Shown here: positions 54,503-63,875 of the stretch, one piece after another | Numbering within the stretch: the stretch's first letter is position 1 | How the letters are laid out: every line of letters starts with the position of its first letter | Assembly: GCF_003073175.1 (NCBI RefSeq) | Contig: NZ_QBBX01000005.1 | Coordinates: 151,644-215,643, forward strand | Direction: 5' to 3' | DNA from: Peribacillus acanthi | Lineage (GTDB): Bacteria; Bacillota; Bacilli; Bacillales; DSM-1321 | DNA: 64,000 nucleotides | Notes under the pieces: generated by a model | The model's input: the letters and a program-made list of their open reading frames with translations, nothing else | Databases searched by the model: none | Told to the model about the DNA's origin: nothing | Program-made: the position numbers and the translations under genes

Positions 54503-54583
54503 TTCAATTTCAAGGTCATTCTAAAAGATTATTAGCAAAATCTTTTGATAATACGGCCAAAATAACATGTTTCAATCAAATAA

Positions 54584-54608
54584 AAAAAGTGCATATGATG
54601 CACTTTTT
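54584..54608. terminator. Bidirectional terminator between yisN and the FIST gene
   Basis: AAAAAGTGCAT and ATGCACTTTTT, 11-bp perfect stem with a 3-base loop between convergent genes. Confidence 0.8.
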
Positions 54609-54612
54609 CTAT

Positions 54613-57528
54613 TTATACCAAAATTTGAGATTTCTTTAACCCTATTTCAAAATCCGCGTCTTTCAACGGCTTATCAATATAATATCCCTGAGCGTAGTGA
54701 CATTCCATTTCTTTAAGAATATCCAGTTGCTCCTTGGATTCCACGCCTTCTGCTACCACTTTTACCGCTAATCCATGCCCCATGGTGATAATAGCTCTCA
54801 CAATGGCAATATCCGATGAATTATCTTTTAAGTTGTTTATGAAAGACCGATCGATTTTCAAGTAATCAATTGGCAAGTTCTTTAAGTAACTTAATGATGA
54901 GTAGCCCGTTCCAAAGTCGTCAATGGAAACTTTAACTCCTAATTGTTGAAGGCCCTGCATGACCGAAATGCTATATTCAATGTTTCCAATCATGACGCTT
55001 TCCGTTAATTCTAAATGAAGATATTCGGGATCCATCCCTGATTCCTCTAAGGCATTTCGAACTTGTTCCAAGAACTCCGGCTGTTGAAATTGATGCGCAG
55101 AGACATTCACTGAAATAATTAGTGGCCCAAGACCTTTCGATTGCCATTCCTTATTTTGCTTACAAGCTGTTTTCAACACCCACTGTCCTATCTCTAAAAT
55201 GAGACCTGTTTCTTCAGCGATTGGGATGAAATCAGCCGGAGAAATAAGCCCAAGATTAGGGTGTTTCCATCGTATAAGAGCTTCGCTTCCATAAATTTTT
55301 CCCGTTGGCACATCGACTAACGGCTGATAGCACAAGTAGAATTCCTGATTTATAATCGCTCTACGCAAATTACTTTCCATTTCAAGACGGTGAACTGCTT
55401 GTTCGTTCATCTCGTTTGAATAGTAGAATACTCTGTTCCCACCTGCATTTTTCGCGCGATTCATGGCAGTGTCAGCATTTTTCATTAAATCGTGGGCATC
55501 AACTCCATCTTCTGGAAAAATGCACACACCTATACTAGCAGTAATGAAAAATTCTTGATTATCATAAAGGATGGCGTGACCTAGTGCTCCTTTTATTTTA
55601 TTTATCGCTTTCCGTATTGAGTCCATATCGACATTCTTAGTCATCATCAATGTGAATTTATCCCCACCAAATCGGCCCATGTAGGTCCCTGATGGCATAT
55701 GATCTTTAATACGATTAGTCAACACATTCAGTACGCTATCCCCTGCAAAATGTCCGAGGCTATCGTTAATAATCTTAAATCGGTCAATATCAAGGATTAA
55801 TACTGCGAGTTGACGTTTTTTCTTTTTACTTCTATCTATTTGTTCTTGCAGTAGCTCAGTGAAACGAATCCGGTTTGGCAACCCCGTCTGCAAATCAAAA
55901 TTGGAAAGCTGTTCAATTTCATGTTGGATCTTTTTTTGTTCTGTAATATTTCTTCCAATTCCATATATGCCAACAATCTCGCCACCAACTGTAATGGGGA
56001 TGTTACGAATCTGGAAGGCTTGTTGCTCACCGCTCTTAGTCACAATTTGCACTTCATATTGCTGCTCTTTCCCTTTTAAAGTCCTGTAAAAATGCATTCT
56101 GATCTTTTGTACATCTTCTTTTCGAACATATTTTAATGCCACTTGACCAAGGACTTCCCCTTTTCGATACCCAAAAGCAGATTCAAAGCTATTGTTTACA
56201 GTCGTAAACCTACCTTGTAAATCAGTTGAGTAGACGAAATCTGTATTGTTATCGAACAGCGATTTATAATACTGTTCCGAAATATTTAATTCATCGTTTA
56301 AGCCTTTGATTTCACTTGAAGTTGCTTCTATTAAATGGGATAGCGTATTGACAGACTCCAATGTCATAGGCAAAGAGTATTTAAAAACTGGTACCTTCTC
56401 TAGTAAAACAGGTTTAGATTCAGATATTCCAATCAAAGCCGTTGTATAACCTCTTAATGATAATTTCTTATCTCCCGAGGAACAAAATTCTCCCGTTGCA
56501 AAAAATCCGGCTACATTGCCTATTTGCATAAGCATATCTGCCTCTTTTTTTGAATAATCCCAAAGCATTCTTTTTCTTGCTACACAGTTAATTAAGAACA
56601 TCGTTTCAGGAGGTTGCTTGACTAGTTTTTTCATGTCACCAATGGACTGCTTAATCAATTGGGGGATATTCGCATAAGCGAAGGATAACTCATCGCCTGC
56701 TTTTACTTTCCCATTAATTTCAATTGATCCATTTTGATGTGTTCCCATGATAAAATATGCTTGTTGCTCACCTCGAAATGTGTTCAATAGAGGGAACTCA
56801 TATCCGGATTGCGGCAAGCCTTTTACAAAGCTATCTCCTAAATATTTTTTTAATACCTGGACAGGCTTTTTGGAGTTTATAGAGTATATGAATTGATCCT
56901 TGGCATTAGTGACAGTAAAAGTTTGACCAATCTCTTTCCAATGATTATTAATGTAGGTTTGAACAGTTAGGTGTTCGTTGTTTAATACGACTGCAACAAC
57001 TGCATTGTCAGAGAAGTCTGTCCCATCGAATACCCATGATTCTCCGTTAGGTCCAATAGATCCTGCAATACCTCCAATAATCGTTACATCTTGGCTTTCT
57101 TCTTGTATTCCTTCCAAGATACCGTGTTTATCGATTATAGATGTTGTTGGAAAGACCATTAACACCTTAGATCCAGTCTCACACAGTTCTGAAACTACCT
57201 TCCTACCAAGCCTTTTTCCTGAAGTAAACTCTTCCCCTTTAATCAAGCAGCTCTTAACTTTTGTTTTTTCGAACACCGTCATCGAAAGGACAATGCTTTC
57301 CTCTTGAATTTTCCCATCTATTATTTCACCAAATGTCGAACATCCGATCATGACACACTTAGGCAATACTTCATTTAATAATCTAGTTATTTGCTTTACA
57401 TTCGTTAAGTCCTTTTCGCCAGAGAAAATTTGGACTAAGATATTTGGATAATCCTGAAGCTCATGATCTATTAAAAATTCTTCTAAATCTTCAATCGTTG
57501 TAAATGAATAATTTAGCGTTTTAGCCAA
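54613..57528 (-). CDS. FIST-PAS-GGDEF-EAL signalling protein, probable c-di-GMP phosphodiesterase
   Basis: A 971-residue protein starting at TTG (57528), 6 bases after GAGAGGTG; a GTG at 57537 lies inside that site. Order: FIST_N sensor (about 25-215) and FIST_C (about 220-370), PAS (about 415-535), GGDEF (about 540-700), EAL (about 710-960). In the GGDEF domain the signature reads GGDKF (residues 621-625), with Lys for the catalytic metal-binding Glu, and no inhibitory RxxD is seen, so cyclase activity is unlikely. The EAL domain keeps EALIRW, ELTES, DDFGTGYSSLSYLK and AEGVES, so it should hydrolyse c-di-GMP. FIST domains sense small ligands, possibly amino acids. No membrane helix; cytoplasmic. 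Confidence 0.88.
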   Translation of the reverse strand: MAKTLNYSFTTIEDLEEFLIDHELQDYPNILVQIFSGEKDLTNVKQITRLLNEVLPKCVMIGCSTFGEIIDGKIQEESIVLSMTVFEKTKVKSCLIKGEEFTSGKRLGRKVVSELCETGSKVLMVFPTTSIIDKHGILEGIQEESQDVTIIGGIAGSIGPNGESWVFDGTDFSDNAVVAVVLNNEHLTVQTYINNHWKEIGQTFTVTNAKDQFIYSINSKKPVQVLKKYLGDSFVKGLPQSGYEFPLLNTFRGEQQAYFIMGTHQNGSIEINGKVKAGDELSFAYANIPQLIKQSIGDMKKLVKQPPETMFLINCVARKRMLWDYSKKEADMLMQIGNVAGFFATGEFCSSGDKKLSLRGYTTALIGISESKPVLLEKVPVFKYSLPMTLESVNTLSHLIEATSSEIKGLNDELNISEQYYKSLFDNNTDFVYSTDLQGRFTTVNNSFESAFGYRKGEVLGQVALKYVRKEDVQKIRMHFYRTLKGKEQQYEVQIVTKSGEQQAFQIRNIPITVGGEIVGIYGIGRNITEQKKIQHEIEQLSNFDLQTGLPNRIRFTELLQEQIDRSKKKKRQLAVLILDIDRFKIINDSLGHFAGDSVLNVLTNRIKDHMPSGTYMGRFGGDKFTLMMTKNVDMDSIRKAINKIKGALGHAILYDNQEFFITASIGVCIFPEDGVDAHDLMKNADTAMNRAKNAGGNRVFYYSNEMNEQAVHRLEMESNLRRAIINQEFYLCYQPLVDVPTGKIYGSEALIRWKHPNLGLISPADFIPIAEETGLILEIGQWVLKTACKQNKEWQSKGLGPLIISVNVSAHQFQQPEFLEQVRNALEESGMDPEYLHLELTESVMIGNIEYSISVMQGLQQLGVKVSIDDFGTGYSSLSYLKNLPIDYLKIDRSFINNLKDNSSDIAIVRAIITMGHGLAVKVVAEGVESKEQLDILKEMECHYAQGYYIDKPLKDADFEIGLKKSQILV

Positions 57529-57647
57529 GATTATCACCTCTCATGCCGAAAAATGTCAAAAAACTTCTATTAATATAAAATATCACAATCTTATGTAAAT
57601 TTCTTTAGAAATAGAAAAAACCACCAAAAAAAATTGGTGGCTAGTAA
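57529..57647. other. Short upstream region of the FIST gene
   Basis: About 120 bases carrying its promoter, AT-rich, plus a small hairpin (CCACCAAAAAAAATTGGTGG, 57622-57641). No gene. Confidence 0.4.
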
Positions 57648-57925
57648 AGCGGAAGCGCCATGTTTAGCTACGTATGGGCTGGAGGACTCCGTATGAGATA
57701 AAGGAAACCTGAAATGCGTAGAGCGCCTGTTTATCGGCGACCAGCATAAGACGAGCCGGCTGGAAGGTTGGTCTTGACCTTCCGGCCGGATTAGCTTATG
57801 ACCTCGAGCCGATGGCGCTCGTAGCTAGACAACACGAAGAACGATAGTGATTCGATGTTGACTTATCGTAAAGAGGAGGCCGAAGCACACTAGTCGCTGG
57901 GCGCTGAAGCTAGACACTGCTCTAA
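57648..57925. repeat. GC-rich structured repeat element
   Basis: A 280-bp non-coding block far richer in G+C than its surroundings. Nested pairings in its centre: GAGCGCC (57721-57727) with GGCGCTC (57814-57820), TCGGC with GCCGA, CATAAG with CTTATG, and a 13-bp stem 57756-57768 with 57777-57789 (one G-U), making a 100-base branched hairpin. The outer part begins GCGGAAGCGCC and ends GGGCGCTGAAGCTAGACAC. It resembles dispersed repeats seen in some Bacillus genomes, but I cannot confirm the copy number. Confidence 0.6.
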
Positions 57926-57967
57926 CTTTAAAAAGGAAAATTTGTATAGTTTAGATAAAGCGCAAGA

Positions 57968-58321
57968 TTACCCCAGATAGATCCCTTGAGGTAAGCTTAA
58001 TCCGAAATAAATTGTAACAAGCAATGCAACGAATAGTAAGATCCAGAAGAAAGGTTTCATTTCGCCTCGTTTTGAGCGTCCTAATACCATTTCCATTAAT
58101 CCAATTACAATTACACCTAGTAACGCCTTAACCATGTAGGAAACTGTCAAATTTGTAGAAACAATTAAGCCTACTCCTGATGCGATAATCAAAATGTAAA
58201 ATACTCGTAAAATCATTTGGGCGATTTTTGATCCTTTTTGGTTCCCACTTTTTAGTAGTCCATACGTTACAAAGAAAAGGACAATAGCAACTACCCAAGA
58301 AGTAATATGCATGTGTGTCAT
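57968..58321 (-). CDS. yisL: YisL, UPF0344 membrane protein
   Basis: A 117-residue integral membrane protein with four helices (about 4-20, 33-56, 62-83 and 93-112), the layout of UPF0344/YisL. It opens MTHMHITSWVVAIVLF and lies between yisK and the FIST gene, in the B. subtilis order yisK-yisL-yisN-asnO. Function unknown. Confidence 0.85.
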   Translation of the reverse strand: MTHMHITSWVVAIVLFFVTYGLLKSGNQKGSKIAQMILRVFYILIIASGVGLIVSTNLTVSYMVKALLGVIVIGLMEMVLGRSKRGEMKPFFWILLFVALLVTIYFGLSLPQGIYLG

Positions 58322-58420
58322 TAAAAAAATCCTCCTAGTTCATTTTCATTCCCATCTTACCACAACATCGTATAAAGCACGAAAAATTAATGTCCAATTG
58401 GCGACTGATTATTATAGCCA

Positions 58421-59326
58421 TTATTTTACCGTATTCCTTAAAGTTCCAATTTCATTGATGGTTATTTCAATGACATCGTCTTTTTTCAGGAATTTGGGTG
58501 GTTTGAATCCTTTTCCAACTCCAGCAGGTGTACCGGTGGCAATAATGTCCCCTGCTTCAAGAGTCATTCCTTTGGAAATGGTGGAGATGATGTCTTCTAT
58601 CGAAAAAATAAATTGGGACGTATGTCCAGATTGTCTTACTTCACCATTGATTTTTGTTTCAATTTTTAAATCTTGGGCATTTGGAATCGCAGTTTTATGG
58701 ACGATATATGGACCGATTGGACATGATCCATCCAAACTTTTGCCTAATAAAAATTGTTTATGCTTGTTTTGCAAATCTCTCGCTGTTATATCATTCAGAA
58801 GTGTATATCCAAAAACATGGTCCAGGGCGTTTTCTAGAGAGATACCTTTTCCACTTTTACCAATGATAACGGCAAGTTCTCCTTCATAATCTAACTGAGA
58901 TGTAACCTCTTCATGTAAAGGTATGATTCCTTCATGACCTATGATAGCAGTTGGGGCTTTGGAAAACATCATCACATGCTCCGGGATATCGTCTGCACTC
59001 CCCATTTCAATCGCATGGTCAGCATAGTTTTTACCCACACAAAAGATATTTTTTAACGGTCGTGGAATTGGCGATTTCCAAGTGACCATATCTTCATTAA
59101 GATAAAATGAATCCGAGCGATTTTCTTTTGCCCATTGGCTCACCTTTTTTACATCCTCCCATACTGGGTCTCCACCTTGAATAATGCCAAGCAAGCTCGT
59201 AGGAAGGAAATCATCCTTGCCCGACATTTCCTTTGCCGCTTTGCGTACATCTAATAAAAGATCGTTATCCATTTCCTTGTATACTATAATTTCTTTTTCT
59301 TTATAAATAACAGTAGCTAATTTCAT
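58421..59326 (-). CDS. yisK: YisK, fumarylacetoacetate-hydrolase family
   Basis: A 301-residue FAH-family enzyme. The N-terminal extension is short; the catalytic core has ICVGKNYADHAIEMG, the metal triad E/E/D (DYEGELAVIIGK, GYTLLNDITARD) and the CP/SGHTSQFIF loop. Ends NEIGTLRNTV. B. subtilis YisK decarboxylates oxaloacetate and interacts with the cytoskeletal protein Mbl. Its start overlaps the stop of the DUF418 gene by 4 bases (ATGA), so these two form an operon. Confidence 0.88.
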   Translation of the reverse strand: MKLATVIYKEKEIIVYKEMDNDLLLDVRKAAKEMSGKDDFLPTSLLGIIQGGDPVWEDVKKVSQWAKENRSDSFYLNEDMVTWKSPIPRPLKNIFCVGKNYADHAIEMGSADDIPEHVMMFSKAPTAIIGHEGIIPLHEEVTSQLDYEGELAVIIGKSGKGISLENALDHVFGYTLLNDITARDLQNKHKQFLLGKSLDGSCPIGPYIVHKTAIPNAQDLKIETKINGEVRQSGHTSQFIFSIEDIISTISKGMTLEAGDIIATGTPAGVGKGFKPPKFLKKDDVIEITINEIGTLRNTVK

Positions 59327-60513
59327 AGTGAGTCCCCTTCTTTATATTTTTTCCATCTAGGTCGTTTACCGTAAGTGAGTGTTCTCCATACATATTCAAC
59401 TGGACCCATTGTGTGGGAAGATAGCCACCATTTACTGAATAATAATTGCAAAATAAAGATTACTATCACTAGAACTACACCAATTGTATAGGAAATCCTT
59501 TCATATAGTCCTAAACCGTAAGAATAAAAAATAAAACTACATAGTACGGATTGTGTTAAGTAATTGGTGATCGACATTCTACCCGCAAAAGCGAATGGTT
59601 GAAACCATTTTTGTACCGTTTCTTTTCTTAGTAAGAGAGTGATGCCTGTAATATAGAAGAACGTAAGAAAAGTCCCCCCAATAAAATCTTGTACCATGGT
59701 GATAGATAATTTATGTCCTGCATAATACGGCATTAATTTTAAGATAATGGCTCCTACTAAACTAATCCACATGGTTATTGTAAGTGACTTTTTATAACGC
59801 TCAGGATTTTCTAACCATTTGATTTTCGCAGCACCAGCGCCAACTAGTAAATACGGTAAAATGGCAAAGAACATAAGCACTACCGCTCCACCACCATTTA
59901 TTAGATACCAATCTTCCCAGCGTTGCTGTGTGATTTGCATGAAGGAACCATTTTGATAAATTTCAATGGATTGATTGATTAGCTTCGTTTCGTTTTTGAA
60001 AGAGTCTTCCTCTGTTGGAACTATAAAGGAAGCTAAAACCACTAATAAACTCATTACGATTTGAGGAATTAAGTATAATAAAGACCCTACCCATAATAAT
60101 GTCTTCCCATTTAATTTATGGAACAACAAATAAATTAAGCCCAAAATGGCATAATTGATCAGTATATCGCCATGCCATACAAGAAAAGCATGTACCACTC
60201 CAAATCCAAGCAAAGCAAGCATCCTTCTTGTATAAGTAGTTTTGAATTTTAACCCTTTATTCTCTAAGCTTCTTTCCAATAACACCGCTCCATATCCAAA
60301 AAGGAAGGCGAACAACGGATAAAAACTAGCTTGGGCAATCACGTCAACAATATAGGATAAATTCCGGTCGATTCCTTCTTTATAATAGGAATATGGATCA
60401 ATATGTAATACCGGGCTAAAAAAGGAAGGCATATTAACAAGGAAAATGCCTAATAGAGCAATTCCTCTTAATATATCTATCGTTTCTATTCTTTTATCTC
60501 TTAATGAATACAC
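59323..60513 (-). CDS. DUF418-family membrane protein
   Basis: A 396-residue polytopic protein with about ten helices. The opening (RIETIDILRGIALLGIFLVNMPSF) and end (WWLSSHTMGPVEYVWRTLTYG) are the standard landmarks of DUF418/YeiB-like proteins. It may transport or modify a small compound. Cotranscribed upstream of yisK, an arrangement that differs from the B. subtilis one as I recall it. Confidence 0.85.
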   Translation of the reverse strand: MYSLRDKRIETIDILRGIALLGIFLVNMPSFFSPVLHIDPYSYYKEGIDRNLSYIVDVIAQASFYPLFAFLFGYGAVLLERSLENKGLKFKTTYTRRMLALLGFGVVHAFLVWHGDILINYAILGLIYLLFHKLNGKTLLWVGSLLYLIPQIVMSLLVVLASFIVPTEEDSFKNETKLINQSIEIYQNGSFMQITQQRWEDWYLINGGGAVVLMFFAILPYLLVGAGAAKIKWLENPERYKKSLTITMWISLVGAIILKLMPYYAGHKLSITMVQDFIGGTFLTFFYITGITLLLRKETVQKWFQPFAFAGRMSITNYLTQSVLCSFIFYSYGLGLYERISYTIGVVLVIVIFILQLLFSKWWLSSHTMGPVEYVWRTLTYGKRPRWKKYKEGDSL

Positions 60514-60686
60514 AGTTTCTCCTCCAATTCTTCATCTTCTACCGATTATAGCAATCCAAGCTCCGGAAGAAAATTCCTTTTTATCCCCATTTTTAAAAGG
60601 AAATAAAAATATTTTTGTTTTACTTTTAAAATCAATAGCAACAGGGTATCCCAAAAATAAGGTTTTTTTGAAAAAGGAGTGATGTC

Positions 60687-61649
60687 ATGTCTTTAATTAA
60701 TTTCTTAAAGAAAGGAAATAAGTCATCTGGGATCGCAGCTCTGGGAAATACAGTTCTTGCAATTGTTAAAGGAATAGCCGCAGCTCTTAGTGGCAGTGGG
60801 TCCATGATGGCTACTACGTTACACTCTTTTGCGGATGCCCTAAATCAAGGATTCGTCTTTGTAGGAAGTGCTTTAGCAGAGAAAGCACCAACTAAACGAT
60901 TTCCTACCGGTTTCGGACGGGTCATAAATTTATTCGTTTTAATTGCAGTCATTGTCATTTCGATTATGGCTTATGAAACCTTACATAAAGGTTGGGAGCT
61001 AATTAAACACCCAAAAGCCTCGTCAGATCTACTTTTAAATGTCGGTGTTATGCTTTTTGCTGTTGTGATTGACGGATTTATCCTGTTTAAAGCAATGAAG
61101 GAAATCGTCCATGAAACGAGAAGTGATGCTAAAGGACTTGGTGTTGTTTCAACTGCTTTTAAGAATGTAGCACTGGCAGCTCCCCCTACCCGTTTGGTGT
61201 TTTACGAGGACATCATTGCTACATTTGGTGCATTGTTAGCACTCGGATCGATTTTATTGGCTCATTTTACCGGTCTGTATTTTCTAGATGGGGTAGGGAC
61301 CATTTTAATCGGAATTCTTCTTGTCGGAATTGCGATTAAAATCGGTTACGAAAATACATTAGGACTTATCGGGGTGGCAGCACCTATAGAAGTAGAAGAA
61401 CGAGTAGCATCCATCCTCCTTTCTGACCCTGACGTTGTCGATATTAATAAACTTCGCATCCTTCAAGAAGGTAGAAAATACCACGTGGAAAGTTATATTG
61501 AATTGAAAGAAGGCTATTCACTTGCTGTGGCAGATGATATCAAATTTAGGGTAAGAGACTTATTGCTTAAAGATCCAGATATCGGGGATGTCACACTTGG
61601 TATTTTAGAAACGGACAAAGTCCAAACCTGGAAAGGTGTCGAACCTTAA
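60687..61649 (+). CDS. Cation diffusion facilitator family transporter
   Basis: A 320-residue CDF metal exporter with six predicted helices and a C-terminal cytoplasmic domain. Metal-site motif H-S-F-A-D in helix 2 (TTLHSFADALNQG), the conserved PTGFGR loop and the EDIIATFGA stretch of helix 5. The layout fits the ZnT9-like branch, probably exporting Zn or Mn. RBS AAAGGAG at 60675. Monocistronic with a terminator after it. Confidence 0.88.
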   Translation: MSLINFLKKGNKSSGIAALGNTVLAIVKGIAAALSGSGSMMATTLHSFADALNQGFVFVGSALAEKAPTKRFPTGFGRVINLFVLIAVIVISIMAYETLHKGWELIKHPKASSDLLLNVGVMLFAVVIDGFILFKAMKEIVHETRSDAKGLGVVSTAFKNVALAAPPTRLVFYEDIIATFGALLALGSILLAHFTGLYFLDGVGTILIGILLVGIAIKIGYENTLGLIGVAAPIEVEERVASILLSDPDVVDINKLRILQEGRKYHVESYIELKEGYSLAVADDIKFRVRDLLLKDPDIGDVTLGILETDKVQTWKGVEP

Positions 61650-61672
61650 GCCTCGACATTGAGATTCTATAT

Positions 61673-61723
61673 AAAAGAGGCTGACTCAAGCTTAAAAATC
61701 AACTTGAGATTCGCCTCTTTTTT
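61673..61723 (+). terminator. Terminator of the CDF gene
   Basis: AAAGAGGC (61674-61681) with GCCTCTTT (61713-61720), plus the inner CTCAAG (61685-61690) with CTTGAG (61703-61708); followed by T residues. Confidence 0.75.
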
Positions 61724-61803
61724 GTATTTATCCTTTTTCCTATGGTTAGATGGAAGTGTTGAAATTTAGTTTTTGTGAAAAGTGAATTTAATAACCTGAT
61801 TTT

Positions 61804-61929
61804 ATTTGAGTGAAAGGCGCGAAGACTCCTGTGGGATCAGCTGGAGCTGAGACCCTACAGATGCCAACGGCGGAGGATAGACTCAGCTCAAGCCCCTCGG
61901 AAAGCGAAGCGCCTGAAACGGAAATTAAC
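61804..61929. repeat. Solo copy of the IS1182-end repeat
   Basis: A GC-rich block with the same landmarks as the IS ends (GACTCCTG, CTGAGACCC, GGAAAGCGAAGCGCC, GAAATTAAC), in the same orientation as 8411-8540. No transposase nearby. It may be a non-autonomous element. Confidence 0.65.
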
Positions 61930-61964
61930 AGCCATTTTATTTTTACAAGCCGTCCTAAATACAT

Positions 61965-62002
61965 GAGGGTGTCACAAAAGTTTATACCTTTGGGACACCC
62001 TC
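61965..62002 (-). terminator. Terminator of the acyl-CoA ligase gene
   Basis: GAGGGTGTC (61965-61973) and GACACCCTC (61994-62002), perfect 9-bp stem; the T run is weak. It is followed by a tandem 12-base duplication TCGTATATTAAT (62001-62024) that reaches the stop codon. Confidence 0.65.
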
Positions 62003-62019
62003 GTATATTAATTCGTATA

Positions 62020-63612
62020 TTAATTCACAAACCGTTCGGAGTTACCTTTAGTTTTCCAATACTCATTTCGCAAATGTACTTTTTGAATTTTCCCAGAAGC
62101 TGTCTTTGGTAATTCGGATACGAAAGAAACACTAGTGATAGCTTTGAAATGCGCTAATTTTTCTCTCGAAAATGCAATCAAATCTTGTTCGCTTAATGTC
62201 TGTCCATTTTTTAACACAACATACGCATGTGGAGTTTCACCCCATTTTTCATGTGGTACTGCTATCACTGCTGCTTCCGCCACTGCGGGATGCTCATATA
62301 AGGTTCCTTCCACTTCAATAGAAGAGATATTTTCTCCTCCAGAAATAATAATATCTTTCATCCGGTCAACAATATCGATATTTCCATACTTATCCACCGT
62401 TGCCATATCTCCTGTATGCAACCAACCGTTTCGAATTGTTTGCATGGTCGCCTCTTCATTTTTCCAATAGCCTTTCATTACTCCATTGCTTCTAACTACC
62501 AGTTCACCGATTTCAATCCCGTTTTTAGCAACCTCTTCTCCATGTTCATTGACCACGCTTACTTCACTACCAATCATTTGGTGACCAGCCTTCGCTTTCA
62601 TACGATGCTGATCCTTTTCAGGTAAATCCTTCAATTCTGACCTTATCGTCGAAACTAGACTAAGCGGGGAGGATTCAGTCATTCCATAAACTTGGATGAA
62701 TTCCCATCCTAATTCATGCTCTACTCTCGTTACAAAAGCAGGAGGTGGTGCCGAACCAGCAATCACCACTCTCACCTGTTGCTCCACCTTAGGTGAATAT
62801 TGTTCGTTATACTGTAGCAACGAATTGAGTACAGTTGGTGCCATATGCATTACGGAGACATTATGTTCCTGTACTGCTTGGAAAATAAGTTCTGGCAATG
62901 CCTTTCGTAAACAAATATGTGTAGCACCGTTACTTGTATAATAAAATGGAGCGCCCCATCCATTCACATGGAACATCGGCAGGATATGTAAATATACGTC
63001 TTGATCAGTAACACGAAGATGGTGCATCGTTGTGATGCTATGTAAATAATTATTCCGGTGAGTTAACATGACACCTTTTGGATTACCAGTCGTTCCACTT
63101 GTATAAAGTAAACTACATACATCGTTTTCATCTAAGTTCGTTCTGCGAAAACGATCCCCAGAATATCCCAATAACCACTCTTCATAATCGATTTCACTCG
63201 TTGATGAGTCTTTGTAATGGACAATAATCTGTTCAACACTTGTAAGCTTGTCTTTAATCGGAGTAATGAGTGAATATAATTCTTGATCCACTAACAATAT
63301 TTTCGACTCACTATGGTTAAGGATGAATAAATAGTCTTCTGGCTTTAATCGAGTATTAAGTGGCACCATAATGGCTCCCAATTGGAAAACCCCGTAAAAT
63401 CCTTCTAGCATCTCTACGGTATTAGGTGCTAAATAGGCTACACGGTCACCCTTTTCAACCCCTAATGCTTTTAATCCATGCGAAAGCTGATTGACCCTTC
63501 TGTTTAACTCGTTGTAGGTGAAACTCCTGTCATCACAAACTACTGCTTTTTTTTCCCCGTATAATTTCACGGCACGATCCAGAAAATCATTCAATATTAA
63601 AGGGACGTTCAT
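62020..63612 (-). CDS. Acyl-CoA ligase (AMP-forming, long-chain type)
   Basis: A 530-residue acyl-adenylate/CoA ligase. ATG at 63612 (MNVPLILNDF) with TGAGGTG upstream; the upstream frame extension has no site. Motifs: YTSGTTGNPKGVML P-loop (around 165), VYGMTESSP, hinge DRMKDIIISGGENI and the C-terminal lysine in LPKTASGKIQK. It resembles the long-chain fatty acyl-CoA synthetases YhfL/YngI of bacilli. Substrate not certain. Confidence 0.88.
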   Translation of the reverse strand: MNVPLILNDFLDRAVKLYGEKKAVVCDDRSFTYNELNRRVNQLSHGLKALGVEKGDRVAYLAPNTVEMLEGFYGVFQLGAIMVPLNTRLKPEDYLFILNHSESKILLVDQELYSLITPIKDKLTSVEQIIVHYKDSSTSEIDYEEWLLGYSGDRFRRTNLDENDVCSLLYTSGTTGNPKGVMLTHRNNYLHSITTMHHLRVTDQDVYLHILPMFHVNGWGAPFYYTSNGATHICLRKALPELIFQAVQEHNVSVMHMAPTVLNSLLQYNEQYSPKVEQQVRVVIAGSAPPPAFVTRVEHELGWEFIQVYGMTESSPLSLVSTIRSELKDLPEKDQHRMKAKAGHQMIGSEVSVVNEHGEEVAKNGIEIGELVVRSNGVMKGYWKNEEATMQTIRNGWLHTGDMATVDKYGNIDIVDRMKDIIISGGENISSIEVEGTLYEHPAVAEAAVIAVPHEKWGETPHAYVVLKNGQTLSEQDLIAFSREKLAHFKAITSVSFVSELPKTASGKIQKVHLRNEYWKTKGNSERFVN

Positions 63613-63875
63613 TACATTACACCTCACGTTTTTTGAAAATTCTAAATTTAAAACTATAGTATCATAAACCCCTACATAGATACAGAAATAAAACAGGATT
63701 TCTGTTGTACAACACACCACCTTTCACATTCTGTTCACATAGGCATAGGATAGAATGAAAAGTAGAAGCGCTTAATGCATATATAGACGTTGGGATTAGT
63801 GAATTATGGTCAGCCATAATGCTGATGTCACATAAATATGTATGTGACAAATTAAGTTGAGATTGGGTGAAAATC
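63613..63875. promoter_or_regulatory. Divergent region between the ligase and gerPA
   Basis: It contains a perfect 9-bp palindrome (TGTCACATA 63826-63834, TATGTGACA 63841-63849) ahead of gerPA. In B. subtilis gerP is made by SigK RNA polymerase in the mother cell and repressed by GerE; the CATATATAG sequence at 63778 is only a loose SigK -10. No other gene. Confidence 0.5.

Noticed and set aside
57648..57925. CRISPR array or tRNA cluster
   Set aside because: There are no regularly spaced direct repeats, and the folded arms do not form a tRNA cloverleaf (no T-arm TTCRA sequence).
62001..62024. Minisatellite at the end of the acyl-CoA ligase gene
   Set aside because: Only two copies of a 12-base unit; a simple local duplication, not a repeat array.
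63826..63849. Crp/Fnr box upstream of gerPA
   Set aside because: The half-sites are in the reverse order (TCACA first, TGTGA second) relative to a Crp/Fnr box.
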